From Rhynochetos jubatus (taxonomy: Eukaryota > Chordata > Aves > Eurypygiformes > Rhynochetidae), in the NCBI GenBank assembly GCA_027574665.1, contig CM050662.1, positions 2,882,501 through 2,946,500 of the forward strand: a stretch of DNA of 64,000 nucleotides, given 5' to 3'. Positions 35,199 to 46,942 of this stretch are shown here, one piece after another. The stretch's first letter is position 1; each line of letters starts with the position of its first letter. Position numbers and translations under genes: made by a program. The notes under the pieces are model-generated. The model saw nothing but the letters and a program-made list of their open reading frames with translations. It was not told the DNA's origin and made no database searches.

Positions 35199-35404
35199 CC
35201 CTTAAACCATGTCCCTAATCAGTACATCAGCTTGTCTCTTAAATTCCCCCAGGGATGGTGACTCCACCACTTCCCTGGGCAGCCTGTTGCACCCTTGCCT
35301 GCACCAATGCCTGACCACTCTTTCGGTGAAGAAGTTTTTCCTATTATCCAATCTCAACCTCCCTTTGTGCAACTTGAGGTTGTTTCCTCTCGTTATATTA
35401 CTCA
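35199..35404 (-). mobile_element. CR1 fragment, minus orientation
   Basis: Contains the reverse-complement CR1 3' segment ('cagtacatcagcttgtctct', 'gggcagcctgtt', 'gaagaagtttttcctattat'). The same segment is in the larger CR1 at 59093-60135. It is broken off at both ends. Confidence 0.8.
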
Positions 35405-35795
35405 GGGCTCCATACTGGAACCAGTACTGCTTAGCATCATTATCAAGAATATAGAGAGTGGGATCTAGTGCACCCTTGGCCAGTTTGCAGGCAATGCCAG
35501 CTGAGCGGTGCAGTTGATTCTCTAGAGGGAAGGGATGCCATCCAGCATGACCTTGGCCGGCTTGTTAAGTGGGCCCATGTAAACCTGATGAGATTAAACC
35601 AGACCAAGTGCATGGTCCTGCACCTGCCTTGGAGAAAACCCCAGTGTCAATAGACACAAGGGAATGAATGATTTAGGACAGCCTTGAGAGTCATTAGAAG
35701 GACTTGCGAGTACAGGTGAGTGACAATGAGATATGAGCTGGCAATGTGTGCTTGTTGCTCAGAAAGTCAGTTGTATCCTAGGCGGCATGACAAAC
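35405..35795 (+). mobile_element. CR1 fragment, plus orientation
   Basis: Reverse-transcriptase C-terminal region similar to 17870-18180 and 53290-53525 ('ccatactggaaccagtactg' near 35410, 'agggaagggatgcc' near 35527). It abuts a CR1 piece in the opposite orientation, so two insertions or an inversion are involved. Confidence 0.75.
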
Positions 35796-36149
35796 AGCAT
35801 GACCTGCCGGTCGAGGTAGGGGTTTCTCCCCCTCTCCTACTCTTTTGTGAGACCCCCACATGTTGTACTGAACGCTGCTATGGAACCCACAGTACATGAA
35901 AGGCATGGCCCTGTAACAGCAGCATCAGAGGATGGCAACACAAAACAAAAGACCAAAAAACAAATTTGTGAGTTTGAATGAAAGGATTGAAATGACGTTT
36001 GCTGCACTTTGTGATTACTTACTGATTACACCAACACAAATATTTTCTTCTGGGTACTCATCCCAGGTAAGGCCAGCAGAATTGAAAATACCTGAGTATT
36101 TTAGTCTTCTCTAGCTATAACATCGTTTCTTGATCTTCTAGTTCCCCGT
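35796..36149. other. Intergenic before the B3 promoter
   Basis: AT-rich. Some similarity to 18690-18920 and 53500-53720, which are the equivalent places before B2 and B4. Nothing coding. Confidence 0.5.
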
Positions 36150-36671
36150 GGATCTTATAAAGGGCAGCAGAGTTCCTTTAGGTATAGCTCTGCCATGCGC
36201 ATCTCCTTCACACAGTCAATGCAGCTAAAGGAGATGACCGAAAGGTGCCGGACAGCGTACCTCTATTTAAACGCCTTGGGGGTCGCAGCCAGCAAGGGCT
36301 GCTGCGCCTCCCGCTTCCAGCGAAAGAAAGAGCCCGAAGCTGGGCGCAGGCTCTGAACCCCGCAGGAGAGCCCGGGCCCGGGGAGCGCGGCCAGGAGCCG
36401 GCTGCGGTGGCGTCGCGGCGCCTCCGGGTGCCGCTGTTGGCCGACGCGAAGCGGAGCCGGAGCCGGAGCGGCCGCAGCGCCCGGCCCCCGCAGGCTGCTC
36501 GCTCGCACGGCGCCGGCCAGAGCGGCAGCGGCCCGGGCAGCAGAGGCGAGAGGCGGCGAGAGACATCGCTGCGCTCCGCCGGGACCTCCGCTCGTCGCCG
36601 AGAGCGGCTGGAAGGCGGCGAGGGAGGAAGGGCGGCGGCGGGAGTCAGGACCGCGGCGAGCGCTGCCGAGA
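36150..36671 (+). promoter_or_regulatory. Promoter and CpG-rich 5' leader of variable exon B3
   Basis: TATAAAG lies at about 36157, followed by a block through GGACAGCGTA (36250-36259) and TATTTAAA (36264-36271) that is the same as before B4 apart from single-base changes. The GC leader starts near 36300 and has two GAGCCG units near 36453. The candidate conserved element and the AT-rich box are about 400 bases before the ATG. Confidence 0.55.
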
Positions 36672-39122
36672 ATGGCGAGCAGGCAGAGGCAGAGCCGGCG
36701 GCGAGCAGCCGGGCGAGCGCTCCTGCCCGCTTTGCTGCTGTGCTTGTGCTGCCGGGCGGCGGCGGAGCGGATCCGCTACGCCATCGCCGAGGAGCTGGGC
36801 AGAGGCTCGCTGGTGGGGCCGCTGGCGCGGGACCTGGGGCTGAGCCCGGCCGAGCTGCCGGCACGCAAGCTGCGGCTCAGCGCGGAGAAGCAATACTTCA
36901 CGGTGAGCGGGGAGAGCGGGAACCTGTACGTGAGCGAGAGGCTGGACCGGGAGGAGATGTGCGGCGACTCGGCGTCCTGCTCCGTCAGCTTCGAGGCGCT
37001 GCTGCACAACCCGCTCAACGTTTTCCACGTCGAGGTGGCCATCCAGGACGTCAACGACAATGCGCCGCGCTTCCTGAAAGACGATTTCCATCTGGAGATC
37101 AACGAGTTCACTTCTCCCGGCGCTCGCTTTGCCTTGGGTATGGCGGAAGATGCGGACGTGGGCAGCAACTCGCTGCAGGGCTACGAGCTGGAGGCCAACG
37201 GGTACTTCGCGGTGGAGGCGAAGGAGAGCCAGGACGGCAGCAAGTTCGCAGAGCTGGTGCTGCGCCGGGCGCTGGACCGGGAGAGCGAGCAGAGCCTGCG
37301 GCTGGTGTTGACGGCGCTGGACGGCGGCGACCCGCCCCGGAGCGGCACCGTCCTGCTCTGCATCAACGTCACCGACGCCAACGACAACACACCCGCGTTC
37401 GTGCAGGAGCGCTACGCCGTGAGCCTACGGGAGGACGCGGCGCCGGGTTCGCCAGTGCTGCAAGTCTCCGCCTCCGATGCCGACGCCGGCACCAACGCCC
37501 ATATCAGCTACGGCTTCGGGAAAACGGCGGCCAAGGTGCTTCAGAAGTTCGCTGTGGATGCGGAGAGCGGGACGATCACGCTGCAGGAAGCGCTGGACTT
37601 CGAGGACATGCGAGGATACACGTTGCTGGTGGAGGCGAGGGACGGGGGTGGTCTGGTGGCGCACTGCAAAGTGGAGGTGGAGGTGCTGGACGTGAACGAC
37701 AACGCACCCGAGGTGACGGTGACGTCGGTGTCGAGCCCGGTGCCCGAGGACGCGCCGGCGGGCACGGTGGTCGCCCTGTTGAAAGTGCGGGACCGGGACT
37801 CTGGGGAGAACGGGCAGGTGTCGTGCGAGCTGTCGGGCGAGGCGCCGCTGTCGATCGTGGCGTCGCCGGGCGGCTCGTACAAGGTGGTGACAGCAAGCGC
37901 GCTGGACCGGGAGCAGGCGGCCGAGCACCGGGTGACGGTGGTGGCGAGGGACCGTGGCAGCCCGGCGCTCTCGAGCCACACGGCACTGGTGCTGGAGGTG
38001 TCGGACGTGAACGACAACGCGCCGGTGTTCGAGGAGGCCGCCTACAGCGCCTACGTGGCGGAGAACAACGCGGCGGGCGCGCCGGTGCTGCGCGTGGTCG
38101 CGCGGGACGCGGACGCGGGCGCCAACGGGCGCGTGAGCTACTGGCTGGCGGGCGGCAGCGCGGGCGCGGCGGACGCGTCGCCGTACGTGTCGGTGGAGGC
38201 GCGGAGCGGCGCGCTGTACGCGCAGCGCCCCTTTGACTATGAGCAGTGCCGCGAGTTCGCGGTGGCGGTGCGGGCGCAGGACGGCGGGACGCCGGCGCGG
38301 AGCGCGACGGCGACGGTGCGCGTCTTCGTGCTGGACCGCAACGACAACGCGCCGCGGGTGCTGTGGCCGGCGGCGGCGTCGGGAGCGCCGGCGTCGGGAG
38401 CGGCCCCGGCAGCGGCGCCCTTCGAGGTGGTGCCGCGGTCGGCCGAGGCCGGCTACCTGGTGGCCAAGGTGGTGGCGGTGGACGCGGACGCGGGGCGCAA
38501 CGCGTGGCTGTCGTACGAGCTGGTGCAGGCGGCGGAGCCGGCGCTGTTCCGCGTGGGGCTGCACAGCGGCGAGGTGCGCACGGCGCGGGCCGTGTCGGAG
38601 CGGGACGCGGCGAAGCAGCGGCTGGTGGCCGTGGTGAAGGACCACGGGCAGCCGGCGCTGTCGGCCACGGCCACGCTGCACGTGGTGCTGGCCGAGAGCT
38701 TGCAGGAGGCGCTGCCGGAGCTGAGCGAGCGGGCGGCGGGCGCCGAGTCGCCGGCGGAGCTGCAGTTCTACCTGGTGCTGGCGCTGGCGCTGCTCTCCGC
38801 CCTCTTCCTGCTGAGCGTGGCGCTGGCCGTGCTGGCGCGGGTGCGCCGGGCCGGGCCGCCCGCCGTCCTGCGCTGCCTGGGCGCGCAGCGCTTCTCCGTG
38901 GCCGGCGCCGCCTTCCCGGCCGACTTCTGCGAGGGCACCTTGCCCTACTCCTACAACCTGTGCGTGGCGCCGGGCCGCGCCGTCGCCGAGGGCGCTTGGC
39001 CGCCGCCGCCGCTGCCCAGCCTGGCCGCCGAGGAGCTTCTGGGCGGGGAGCCCTGCGGGAAGTGGAGCCCGAGCGGCAGCGCCGGCGCGGGAGAGCCGCC
39101 CGCCGACCCCGACGCACCGCAG
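36672..39122 (+). CDS. PCDHGB: Gamma-protocadherin subfamily B variable exon (B3)
   Basis: 817 codons, with the same layout as B2: signal peptide 1-31, EC1 with Cys97/Cys103, six EC domains, transmembrane about 699-722, cytoplasmic [12 protein letters not shown], donor CAG|GTCTGT. EC2-EC3 (bases about 37060-37730) are unrelated in detail to those of B2 but almost the same as those of B4. The change from B2-like to B4-like sequence falls at the EC1/EC2 linker codons, and it changes back near the EC3/EC4 linker. About a dozen residues separate B3 from B4 in total, among them S/N in EC1, HI/RI and KT/EM in EC3, and G/E and P/S in EC4. One cytoplasmic residue (W in KWSP) differs from the R of all other B exons. 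If translated, trans recognition may be hard to tell from B4. Confidence 0.95.
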
Positions 39123-39158
39123 GTCTGTAAGCCCGCGCCCTCCCGCCCTTCTCCTTGA
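39123..39158 (+). other. Splice donor and in-frame intronic tail after B3
   Basis: CAG|GTCTGTAAG. The tail differs from the other B tails by one residue ([11 protein letters not shown]). Confidence 0.8.
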
Positions 39159-42100
39159 GCCTTTCCGAATCGGCCTCCCTATTCCCCTGCCTTTCCGGTG
39201 GCGGGGTGTGGCTGGCGAGTGAGTTGGTAACGGTGAACGCCGTAAAAGAAGGGTTGGCGCATGGCAGAGTCGGGAGAATGTGGTGGGTGCTTCTCGTGGC
39301 AGAGTGTTCCTCCGTGATAGCTTTTTCCCCCCAGCTACTGTACTTGAACCTGGTTAATGGCTGGATGCCAAACCGTTGGTTACTGCTGTTTCCCAAAGGA
39401 GAGGTGCGTGTGGCTCCGTGGATGGAGAAATTACAGATTGTTCCTCCCTGGTGAATGGTCTCTGACTGCTGCTGAAATGGCAGCGTTATTGGGACGGATA
39501 ACTTTTGTCTAGGAGGGGTTTTTTTCTGACTTCCTTTTACAGTTACATCTCATTTTATCAGTGAAGGCGGACCTTTGCCTTATTGGGCTTCAAAAGGAAA
39601 CGTGTGTGTGGCTGCATGAATGGAAAAGTGACAGTTTCTTCATCCCGAGTGAAGGAAGAGAGTGTCACCCACCCTTTTGGGGAATGCTGCTGCAGCAATG
39701 TTAGCAGTAGTGGGGTGGGTTAACTTTTAGTAACTTTCTTTTCTCGTTCTTGGTGGTAGTTTGCTCTCGGTACCGTTTCTGAGCAGCCTTTCATACACAG
39801 GTGTAGGTGTGTATGAAAAAACAAATCTTTTATATCTCAGTGTCTTCTTTTCCTCTTCCCTTGTCCCCAAACTGGTTGTACCTGGTTGATCGCATTGGCA
39901 GCGTAATATTTTTTGCAGGAGGTGGTCTGTCTGCCTTTTTTACCAGGAGAGGCCCCAGCCATTCTGAGAACATAACCCAAACAACGAGGAGATATGCAAA
40001 GTCAGGCAGTCGAAGAAAGTGCATTTGCACATGTACAATGGTCTGCATAATTTCGGGGTGCAGCTTGTTATCTTCTCCTGGCATCCTGCAGTACTTTGTT
40101 GAACATGTAGATTCAAGAGTTAGGTTAGTTACTTTGCTATCAATCATCAATCTTTTCTACCGTGGTTTCTGAGAAAATCAAACCCCTTTCGTTGTTGTTC
40201 AAGCCGTAGAACGACTTGGCTAAATGTAAATGTGTATAAACTATACAAAATCTAAATTTATGTGAGATAATAAAAAGGGAAATCACCCGTTAATGTCCTT
40301 CAACTTTCCTTCTCCAGTATCAGCTGTATCTTTAGATGTACCGAGATTTTAATGCAGTTCAAGTGCTCTCATCCATTTGAAAAAATACTGTTGAGAATAC
40401 ACGAATATCGGGAACACAGGCACACTAGAATTTACCTTAAATCAGTTCTATCCTATGGTTGCAATCACTTGTCATTTTGCAGTTGTGGACCACAGAATGG
40501 GCACAGGAGCAAAGGCAGCTGTACTGGTTGTTCTTTATGCTGTACTAGAAAAGCCATTTTCCCTGAAGTTTGCAGGGGAAATCTACCTGAGCAGATGATT
40601 CTGGCCAGGTTCCCTGGAGTTGCCTTCTGCCTCCAGCGTAGTTGTGGTACCATCAGTGCAGAGCAAGCAAGTGGTCAACAGTGTGAAAATGGGGAGAGAG
40701 AGAAGTGATCGATTTGAGCTGCATTCAAAACCGTTGGTAAACTGCTGTTCCCCAAAGGAGAGGTGCGTGTGGCTCCATGGATGTAGACATTACAGCTTGT
40801 TCCTCCCTGATGAATGTTCTTCTTCTCTGCTGAGTGCTGCAGAAATGGCATTATTAATGGCATGTATGACTTCAGTCCAAGCTTCATTTTTTTCTGACTT
40901 CTTTGTATAGTTATTTCCCATTTTACTGCTGAAGGTGGAGGGAGGTACGGGTTAATTTGTGCAGGCATTGTTTTCCTGTGCATTTTTTTCTTGTGTGGGG
41001 TTTGGTTTTTTTTTTTTTTGGTTGGTTTCTTCCATACTGGTAGCATTTCCTTCCTTTTTACGTTCCTTGTCTGTGTCTTTCATATGCAGCTGAAAGTGTT
41101 GAGTGAGATCTGAAGGAACAAAATTCCTGTCTTTTCATAGAATCATGTAACGGTTTGGGTTGGAAGGGACTTTAGAGATCATCTAGTTCCCAGCACCCTT
41201 GTCATTCTGAGAATGGTGGTGAGCAGAGAAATGTATCTCCTTTCTTGGTATGATCATGATACATTATCCTCTCATGATAAGGCTTTGCCAGTTATGAAAA
41301 GTTATTGCTGTTTCCCAAAGGAGAGGTTCGTGTGCTTCCATGGATGAAGAAATCACAGGTTGTTTCTCCCTCGTGAATGTTCTCTTCCACCTAATGCTGC
41401 GCAAATGGCAGTGTTAATGGGACGCATTACTTTAGTCCAGGCATGATTTTGTACGGTTATTTCCTATTTTAACCGTGAAGGTGGATTCTTACTCTATAGG
41501 AGGAGAAGAATTTGCATTACACTGTAGGGTAAATGGGTTTGGTGCTTGGTGTTGGCGATTTTTCCTTGCGGAAATGTGCGTTCTTTTCCCATGAAAGAAG
41601 TTACGGGGTTTCTTCCCCTGATGAAGAAGGAGAGTCTCACCCATTATTTGGTGTAATGCTTCTGCGGAAATGGTCGCCAAGGTTGATTTGTGCAGACATT
41701 GTTTCCTTAGGCAGTTGGTTTTTTTTTTCCTTTCTCCTTCCATCCTGGTGCTAGTGCCCTTCTTTTTACTGCTCCGACCTCTCTTTCATATGCAGCTGAA
41801 AGTGTAGAAGGAGATCTGAAGAAAAAAAAAATCGTCTTTTTTATCTCAAGGTCTGGATCTGGTTGATGGTGTTAACAGGGGAATACAGAACCAAGGAATT
41901 CGGTCTCTTGGCCGATTTTGCAATCGATGTTCCGTCTGCCTGTTGTAGCAGAAGAGGTCTCACTCGTCCTGAGAACATATCTAAAACCACAAGAAAATAC
42001 GCAAAGTGACAGCAATTAGCACTGCAGTACAGTAAATTCGCACACGTACAAATGGTCCACATATTTGAGGGTGTGCAGGTGTTCTGCTGCCATCCCACAG

Positions 42101-43107
42101 TATTTTGTTGAGAAGGTGTCCTACCGACATGGGAGTTCAAGGATTAGGTGAATATTTTATTAACAAGCTGTGATCCTTTACACCTTGATTTCTGACACAA
42201 AGGAAAGACCCGCCCTAGCTATTCAAGCTATCAAATTCTGGAATTGTAATTGTGTATAAACTATATGAACCCTAAATTTATGTGGCCTATGAAAAAGGAA
42301 AACAGCCATTAACGTCCGTTATGTTCCTTTCTCAGCATTAGCTGCATCTTTAGGGGTTGCAAGACTTTAATGATGTATCCATTAGTTCTTGGCTAATGAT
42401 GCATTGAACTTGAGTGATGCATTGCATCGCTCTCACCCAATTCCAAACCACTTTCAATAAAAGGCAAATAACTGGAAAATATACGTAAAAGAAATATATG
42501 GATCAAACCGAAGTTGTGGCACGGCTGCAATCTATCCCCATTTTGCTGTGGGTGCCACGGAACGGGCACAGTCAGATGTAGCAGTTTTTCTTGCTGTAGT
42601 GGCAGAACCATTTTCCCTGCCGTTTACGGTGAGTCGAGCAGATGATTCTGGCCAGGTTCCCTGCGGGTGTCTCCTGCCTCCGGGGTAGTTGTGGTACCAT
42701 CAGTGCAGAGCGATCACGTGACCGACAGCCTGAAAACGAGGGGTTAGGGCGGGTGAGAATGCTTTTGGAACTGTAGAGAGCATTCTTCATGTGTGTTGTT
42801 CCCAGGCAGCTCTCCAAGGGAGAAAACCCTGAGGTCCAGGCAGGTGTCTGAGCAACCCGTGCAGGGGTGGGGGGCTTAGAGTCTCCGTTTCAGGGGATTG
42901 GGCCCACCTTCTCCAGCTATTTACTGTCTAATCTCAGTCAGTGGTGGTGGTGAAGCCTCTGCGGTGATGGGAGTGTGTGTCTGGTTATCATATTTTGTAT
43001 CCCAGAGACTGTTTTATTTTTCTATAAGTGTACCAATCACTGAAGGACGACAGCTACAAAAATTCCTGGTGCAGACTAATAGTTTATCCTCGTCATATTC
43101 AGAAACA
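39159..43107. repeat. B3-A3 interval: second copy of the recent duplication
   Basis: Near-identical partner of 21944-25880 with the same repeat modules in the same order. Differences include a longer T run near 41005-41020 and single-base substitutions such as 'ggagaggcc' near 39948 for 'ggagtggcc'. No genes are seen. Confidence 0.75.
41136..41198 (-). mobile_element. CR1 3' tip fragment (duplicate)
   Basis: Copy of the fragment at 23918-23980, carried along by the B-A unit duplication. Confidence 0.75.
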
Positions 43108-43215
43108 AGGTTTTACTTTGTATATATCTCACGATTAGCACGTCATTTTTTCCCGAGCTACAGAAAGAACACGCCCACGGGAGGTCTCTGCCTTCCTCCG
43201 GGGTGTGCAGGAAAT
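43108..43215 (+). other. Distal A-type promoter-like module before A3
   Basis: Duplicate of 25881-26000, about 317 bases before the proximal module at about 43425. Confidence 0.5.
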
Positions 43216-43343
43216 CGCGGGTCTCATTTGAGGGCGGATCTGCATTGCGCTTTGTGCTATTGGTCGGGACGTGGAGAATTACTGTGGCTGGCTGAGGCGC
43301 TTTTGATCTGCAGAAAGGGTGAGGGAAAAGTAATCAACGCACC

Positions 43344-43961
43344 GCTGCTACAAAAGCTGTGCAATTCGTGTTGGAGCTTGTGATTTGGAACTAGTGGGAT
43401 ATGGCTCGTAGTGCTCATAATTTACTTTCCATATATCGCCATTAGCAAGATTTAGTTTTCCCGTGTAGTAGAACAACTACGGCCCCGGGAGGCCTCCGCC
43501 TTCGCCCTGGCCGCGATGGCCTGGAGGATGCAGGAAGAGACGTGCTGGAGAAAAGGCATCGCAGGAGATCAGTGCAGGACGGGAAGCGATGTCTGCGTGG
43601 ATCTGTTCCGTCCCCGCGAGCCGTGGGTGGGACAGGCCGGGCTGGCAGCGCTCGGTGCCTGCAGTGCCGGGAAGAGGCTGCGGGCGCCGCTGTTGACCGA
43701 GGAGGAGCGGGAGGAAGACCGGAGCGCTGCAGGCAGCCCCGCCCGCTGCGGCCCGGCTCGCTCGCTGTCTGGCTGCTGGCTCGGCGGCCGGGCGGTCTGC
43801 GAGCGTCCCCGCGGTGCGGAGCCGAGCTGCAGCGAGCGGAGGGGCCGGCGGCAGCGGCCGGGACCGGCGAGCCGGAGTCGGAGGGGGAACAGGAGTCGGA
43901 GCGGCGGGCGGCGGCGGAGAGCTGCCGGCGGTGGTGCGGGGCCGGCGGGGCCGCGGCGGAG
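43344..43961 (+). promoter_or_regulatory. Promoter and CpG-rich 5' leader of variable exon A3
   Basis: Same block as before A1 and A2. TATA-like 'ccatatatc' lies near 43430 and the CpG-rich leader starts near 43480. The frame happens to be open for 140 codons before the ATG, which I read as a consequence of GC richness. Confidence 0.6.
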
Positions 43962-46367
43962 ATGTGGGCGGCGGGGAGGCGCTGGGGCCGGCGGGAGCGA
44001 GCCCTGCTGTGGGGCGTCCTGGTGGCGGCGTGGGAGGTGGCGTGGGGGCAGCTGCGCTACTCTGTGCCCGAGGAGATGCCGAAGGGCTCGTTCGTGGGGG
44101 ATGTGGCCAAGGACCTGGGACTGCAGCTGCCAGCGCTCCGCGACCGCGGCGTCCGCATCTTGGACAAAGGTAGGACGCAGCATTTCTCGCTGCACGGGCA
44201 GACGGGACATTTGGTGACGGCGGAGAGGCTAGACAGAGAGCAGCTGTGCCGGCAGGTGGAGAAATGCGTGCTGCGGTGTGAGCTGATATTGGAGGGGGAA
44301 ATGCAAGTTTATGAAATCGAAGTGGAGATCACGGACATCAACGACAACTCGCCCAGGTTCCGAGAAGCAGAAATAGAACTGAGAATGAGCGAGACGACAG
44401 CCCCGGGTGCGCGTTTTCCCCTGGCGGAGGCTCTGGACCCGGACGTGGGACCGAATTCCCTGCAGAGGTACGAGCTGAGCGGCGACGAGCACTTCTCGCT
44501 GGCCGTGCAGGCGGGCCCCGGCGGGGTCGAGCGTCCCGAGCTGGTGCTGGCGAAGGCGCTGGACCGGGAGGAGGCGGCGTTTCACGAGCTGTTGCTGAGG
44601 GCGAGCGACGGCGGAGAGCCGGCACTGACGGGCACGGCGCGCATCCGCGTGGCCGTGCTGGACGCGAACGACAACGCGCCCGTGTTCAGCCAGGCGGAGT
44701 ACACGGCGCGTGTGCCGGAGGACGTGCCCGTGGGCTCCACTCTCGTCACCGTCACGGCCGCCGACGCCGACGAGGGCCTGAACGGCCACGTGAAATACTC
44801 GCTGAAGAAGTTGTCCGAAATGGCATCGGAGATTTTGCATCTGGACGCCGAGACGGGAGCGATCACGCTGGTGCGGAGCCTGGACTTCGAGGAAGGCCAC
44901 TCCTACGAACTGGAGGTGCAGGCAGAAGACGGCGGAGCCCTTTTTGACACAGCGAAAGTCGTGATAACTCTGACAGACGTGAACGACAATGCGCCCAAAA
45001 TTATTCTGTCGTCGGCGCTGAGCGCGATCTCGGAGGACGCCCCGTCGGGCACGGTGGTGGCCCTGCTGCACGTGCAGGACCGGGACTCGGGGGCGAACGG
45101 CGAGGTGCGGTGCAGCATCGCCGAGCGCCTCCCGTTCCGTCTGGAGAAGTCCCTGGAGGACTACTACCGCGTGGTGACGGCGGGGCAGCTGGACCGGGAG
45201 GAGGTGTCGGAGTACAACGTGACGGTGCGGGCGGCGGACGGCGGGTCGCCGGCGCTGTGGAGCAGCGCGGTGCTGGCGCTGCGGGTGCTGGACGTGAACG
45301 ACAACGCGCCGGTGTTCGCGGAGGCGCGCTACAGCGCCCGTCTGCCCGAGAACAACGCGGCGGGCGCGCTGGTACTGACGGTGCGGGCGTCGGACGCGGA
45401 CTGGGGGCAGAACGCGCGCGTGCGGTACCGGCTGTGGGAGGGGCGCGTGCGGGGCGCGCCGCTGTCGTCCTACGTGTCGGTGCAGGCGGAGACGGGCGCG
45501 CTGTACGCGCTGCGCTCCTTCGACTACGAGGAGGTGCGCGAGGTGGGGCTGTGGGTGCGGGCGGAGGACGGCGGCGCGCCGGCGCTGAGCAGCAACGTGT
45601 CGGTGCGGCTCGTGATCGTGGACGAGAACGACAACGCGCCGCGGGTGCTGTACCCGCCGCCGGCGTCGGGCGCGGGCTGGTCGGGCGTGGAGCTGGCGCC
45701 GCGCTCGGCGGAGCCCGGGGCGCTGGTGGCCAAGGTGGTGGCGGTGGACGCGGACGCGGGGCAGAACGCGTGGCTGTCGTACGAGCTGGCCAAGGCGACG
45801 GAGCCGGGGCTGTTCCGCGTGGGGCTGCACAGCGGCGAGGTGCGCACGGCGCGCTTCCCGCTGGCCCGCGACGCGGCGCGGCAGAGCCTGGTGGTGGTGG
45901 TGAAGGACCACGGGCGGCCGGCGCTGTCGGCCACGGCCACGCTGACGGTGGTGCTGGCCGAGAGCGTGGCCGAGCTGCTGTCGGAGCTGGGCAGCGCGGC
46001 GGCGGCGGCGCCGGGCGAGCCGGCCGGCAGCCTGACGCGGTGGCTGGTGCTGGCCGTGGCGGCCGTGTCCTGCCTCTTCCTCGCCTTCCTGCTGCTGCTG
46101 CTGGCGCTGCGCCTGCGGCGCTGGCGCCGCTCGCAGCTGCTGGCGGCGGGCAGCGGCGCCTTGCGCGGCGTCCCGGCCTCGCACTTCGTGGGCATCGACG
46201 GCGTCCGCGCCTTCCTGCGCTCCTACTCGCACGAAGTGTCGCTCACCGCCGACTCGCGCAAGAGCCAGCTCCGCTCGCCGGGCGGCAGCTGCTGCGACAC
46301 CCTGCCGGCCCGGCCGCCGCCCGACGAGCCCGCGCCGCTGCTCGGGGAGGACCCCGCCGCTGCCCCG
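43962..46367 (+). CDS. PCDHGA: Gamma-protocadherin subfamily A variable exon (A3)
   Basis: 802 codons. I chose the ATG at 43962 because it gives the same MWAAGRRW signal peptide as A1 and A2, rather than the in-frame ATG at 43542, whose extra 140 residues are Arg/Ala/Gly-rich leader translation. EC1 with the Cys-X5-Cys pair, EC2-EC6, transmembrane 692-717, PCDHGA cytoplasmic signature, CCG|GTGAGT donor. Unique residues lie at the EC1/EC2 junction (NDNSPRFREAEIEL) and at the EC3/EC4 junction (about 321-350: EDGGALFDT, then PKIILSS), the latter encoded by locally AT-richer codons. The EC3 patch KYSLKKLSEMASE is shared with A2. The rest is common to A1-A3. Downstream identity with A1/A2 stops about 20 bases after the donor. 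Confidence 0.95.
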
Positions 46368-46448
46368 GTGAGTTCCTCTGGCGGGACTTTCCTGCCTTTG
46401 CCTCCTCGGGAGGCTGCGGTATTTCCCTCTCCGGTGCCTTTCCTCTGA
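46368..46448 (+). other. Splice donor and divergent in-frame intronic tail after A3
   Basis: CCG|GTGAGT donor. The first 20 bases match A1/A2; after 46387 the intron is different, so the read-through tail changes to 26 residues ending PSPVPFL. Confidence 0.8.
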
Positions 46449-46942
46449 GGAGGCAGTTAAGGCGAGGTGTAGCATCCTGTAGAGACACCCTATCGGTGTA
46501 TCGGTGCCTCTTGTTCACATAGGACCGTAGGTGTATTTCTCATGCATCATTCAAGCTGCTGTGGAAGGCAGGGCCGGTGAGGCTGCTTTCTGTTATGAGA
46601 ATAGATGTCAACAGGACTGTAATAGAGGAGGCACTTATGTGTGGAGCAGTGCATGCTTTATATGTCAGTGACTGGTTCTTCCTTTGATGAAATTCCAGCC
46701 TCAGGCTCTGCTGGAGAACCTTGCAGAGCAATGCACGTCCCTTCTAAGTATGCTTCCAAGACATGATAATCCTTCATGTTGAATGGAACCATTCTGGGAA
46801 CCTGGCCTTTTGAGGGTATGTGTTTGAGGGTCAAAGAACACCATGGAAGTTGGAAAGCGTTGGAGGCACAAGTCCTGGGATCTATTCAAGAGGGCCTGTT
46901 GAAGGACATGAGATACGGTTTTTGCCTTTCTCTCTTCAGTGC
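46449..46942. other. A3-B4 interval, first part, no gene seen
   Basis: Weak similarity to the A1/A2 downstream DNA ('gtgcctcttg' near 46502). Otherwise unassigned. Confidence 0.5.

Noticed and set aside
36245..38236. 663-codon plus-strand frame over the B3 leader and exon in another frame
   Set aside because: Low-complexity Gly/Arg/Ala translation that overlaps the real B3 frame; an effect of GC richness.
43542..43961. In-frame N-terminal extension of A3 (140 codons), and similar for B4 (54079-54234) and A1 (7457-7537)
   Set aside because: The extra residues are Arg/Ala/Gly-rich, come before the signal peptide, and are not kept in frame in the paralogues. The ATG shared by paralogues directly precedes the hydrophobic core.
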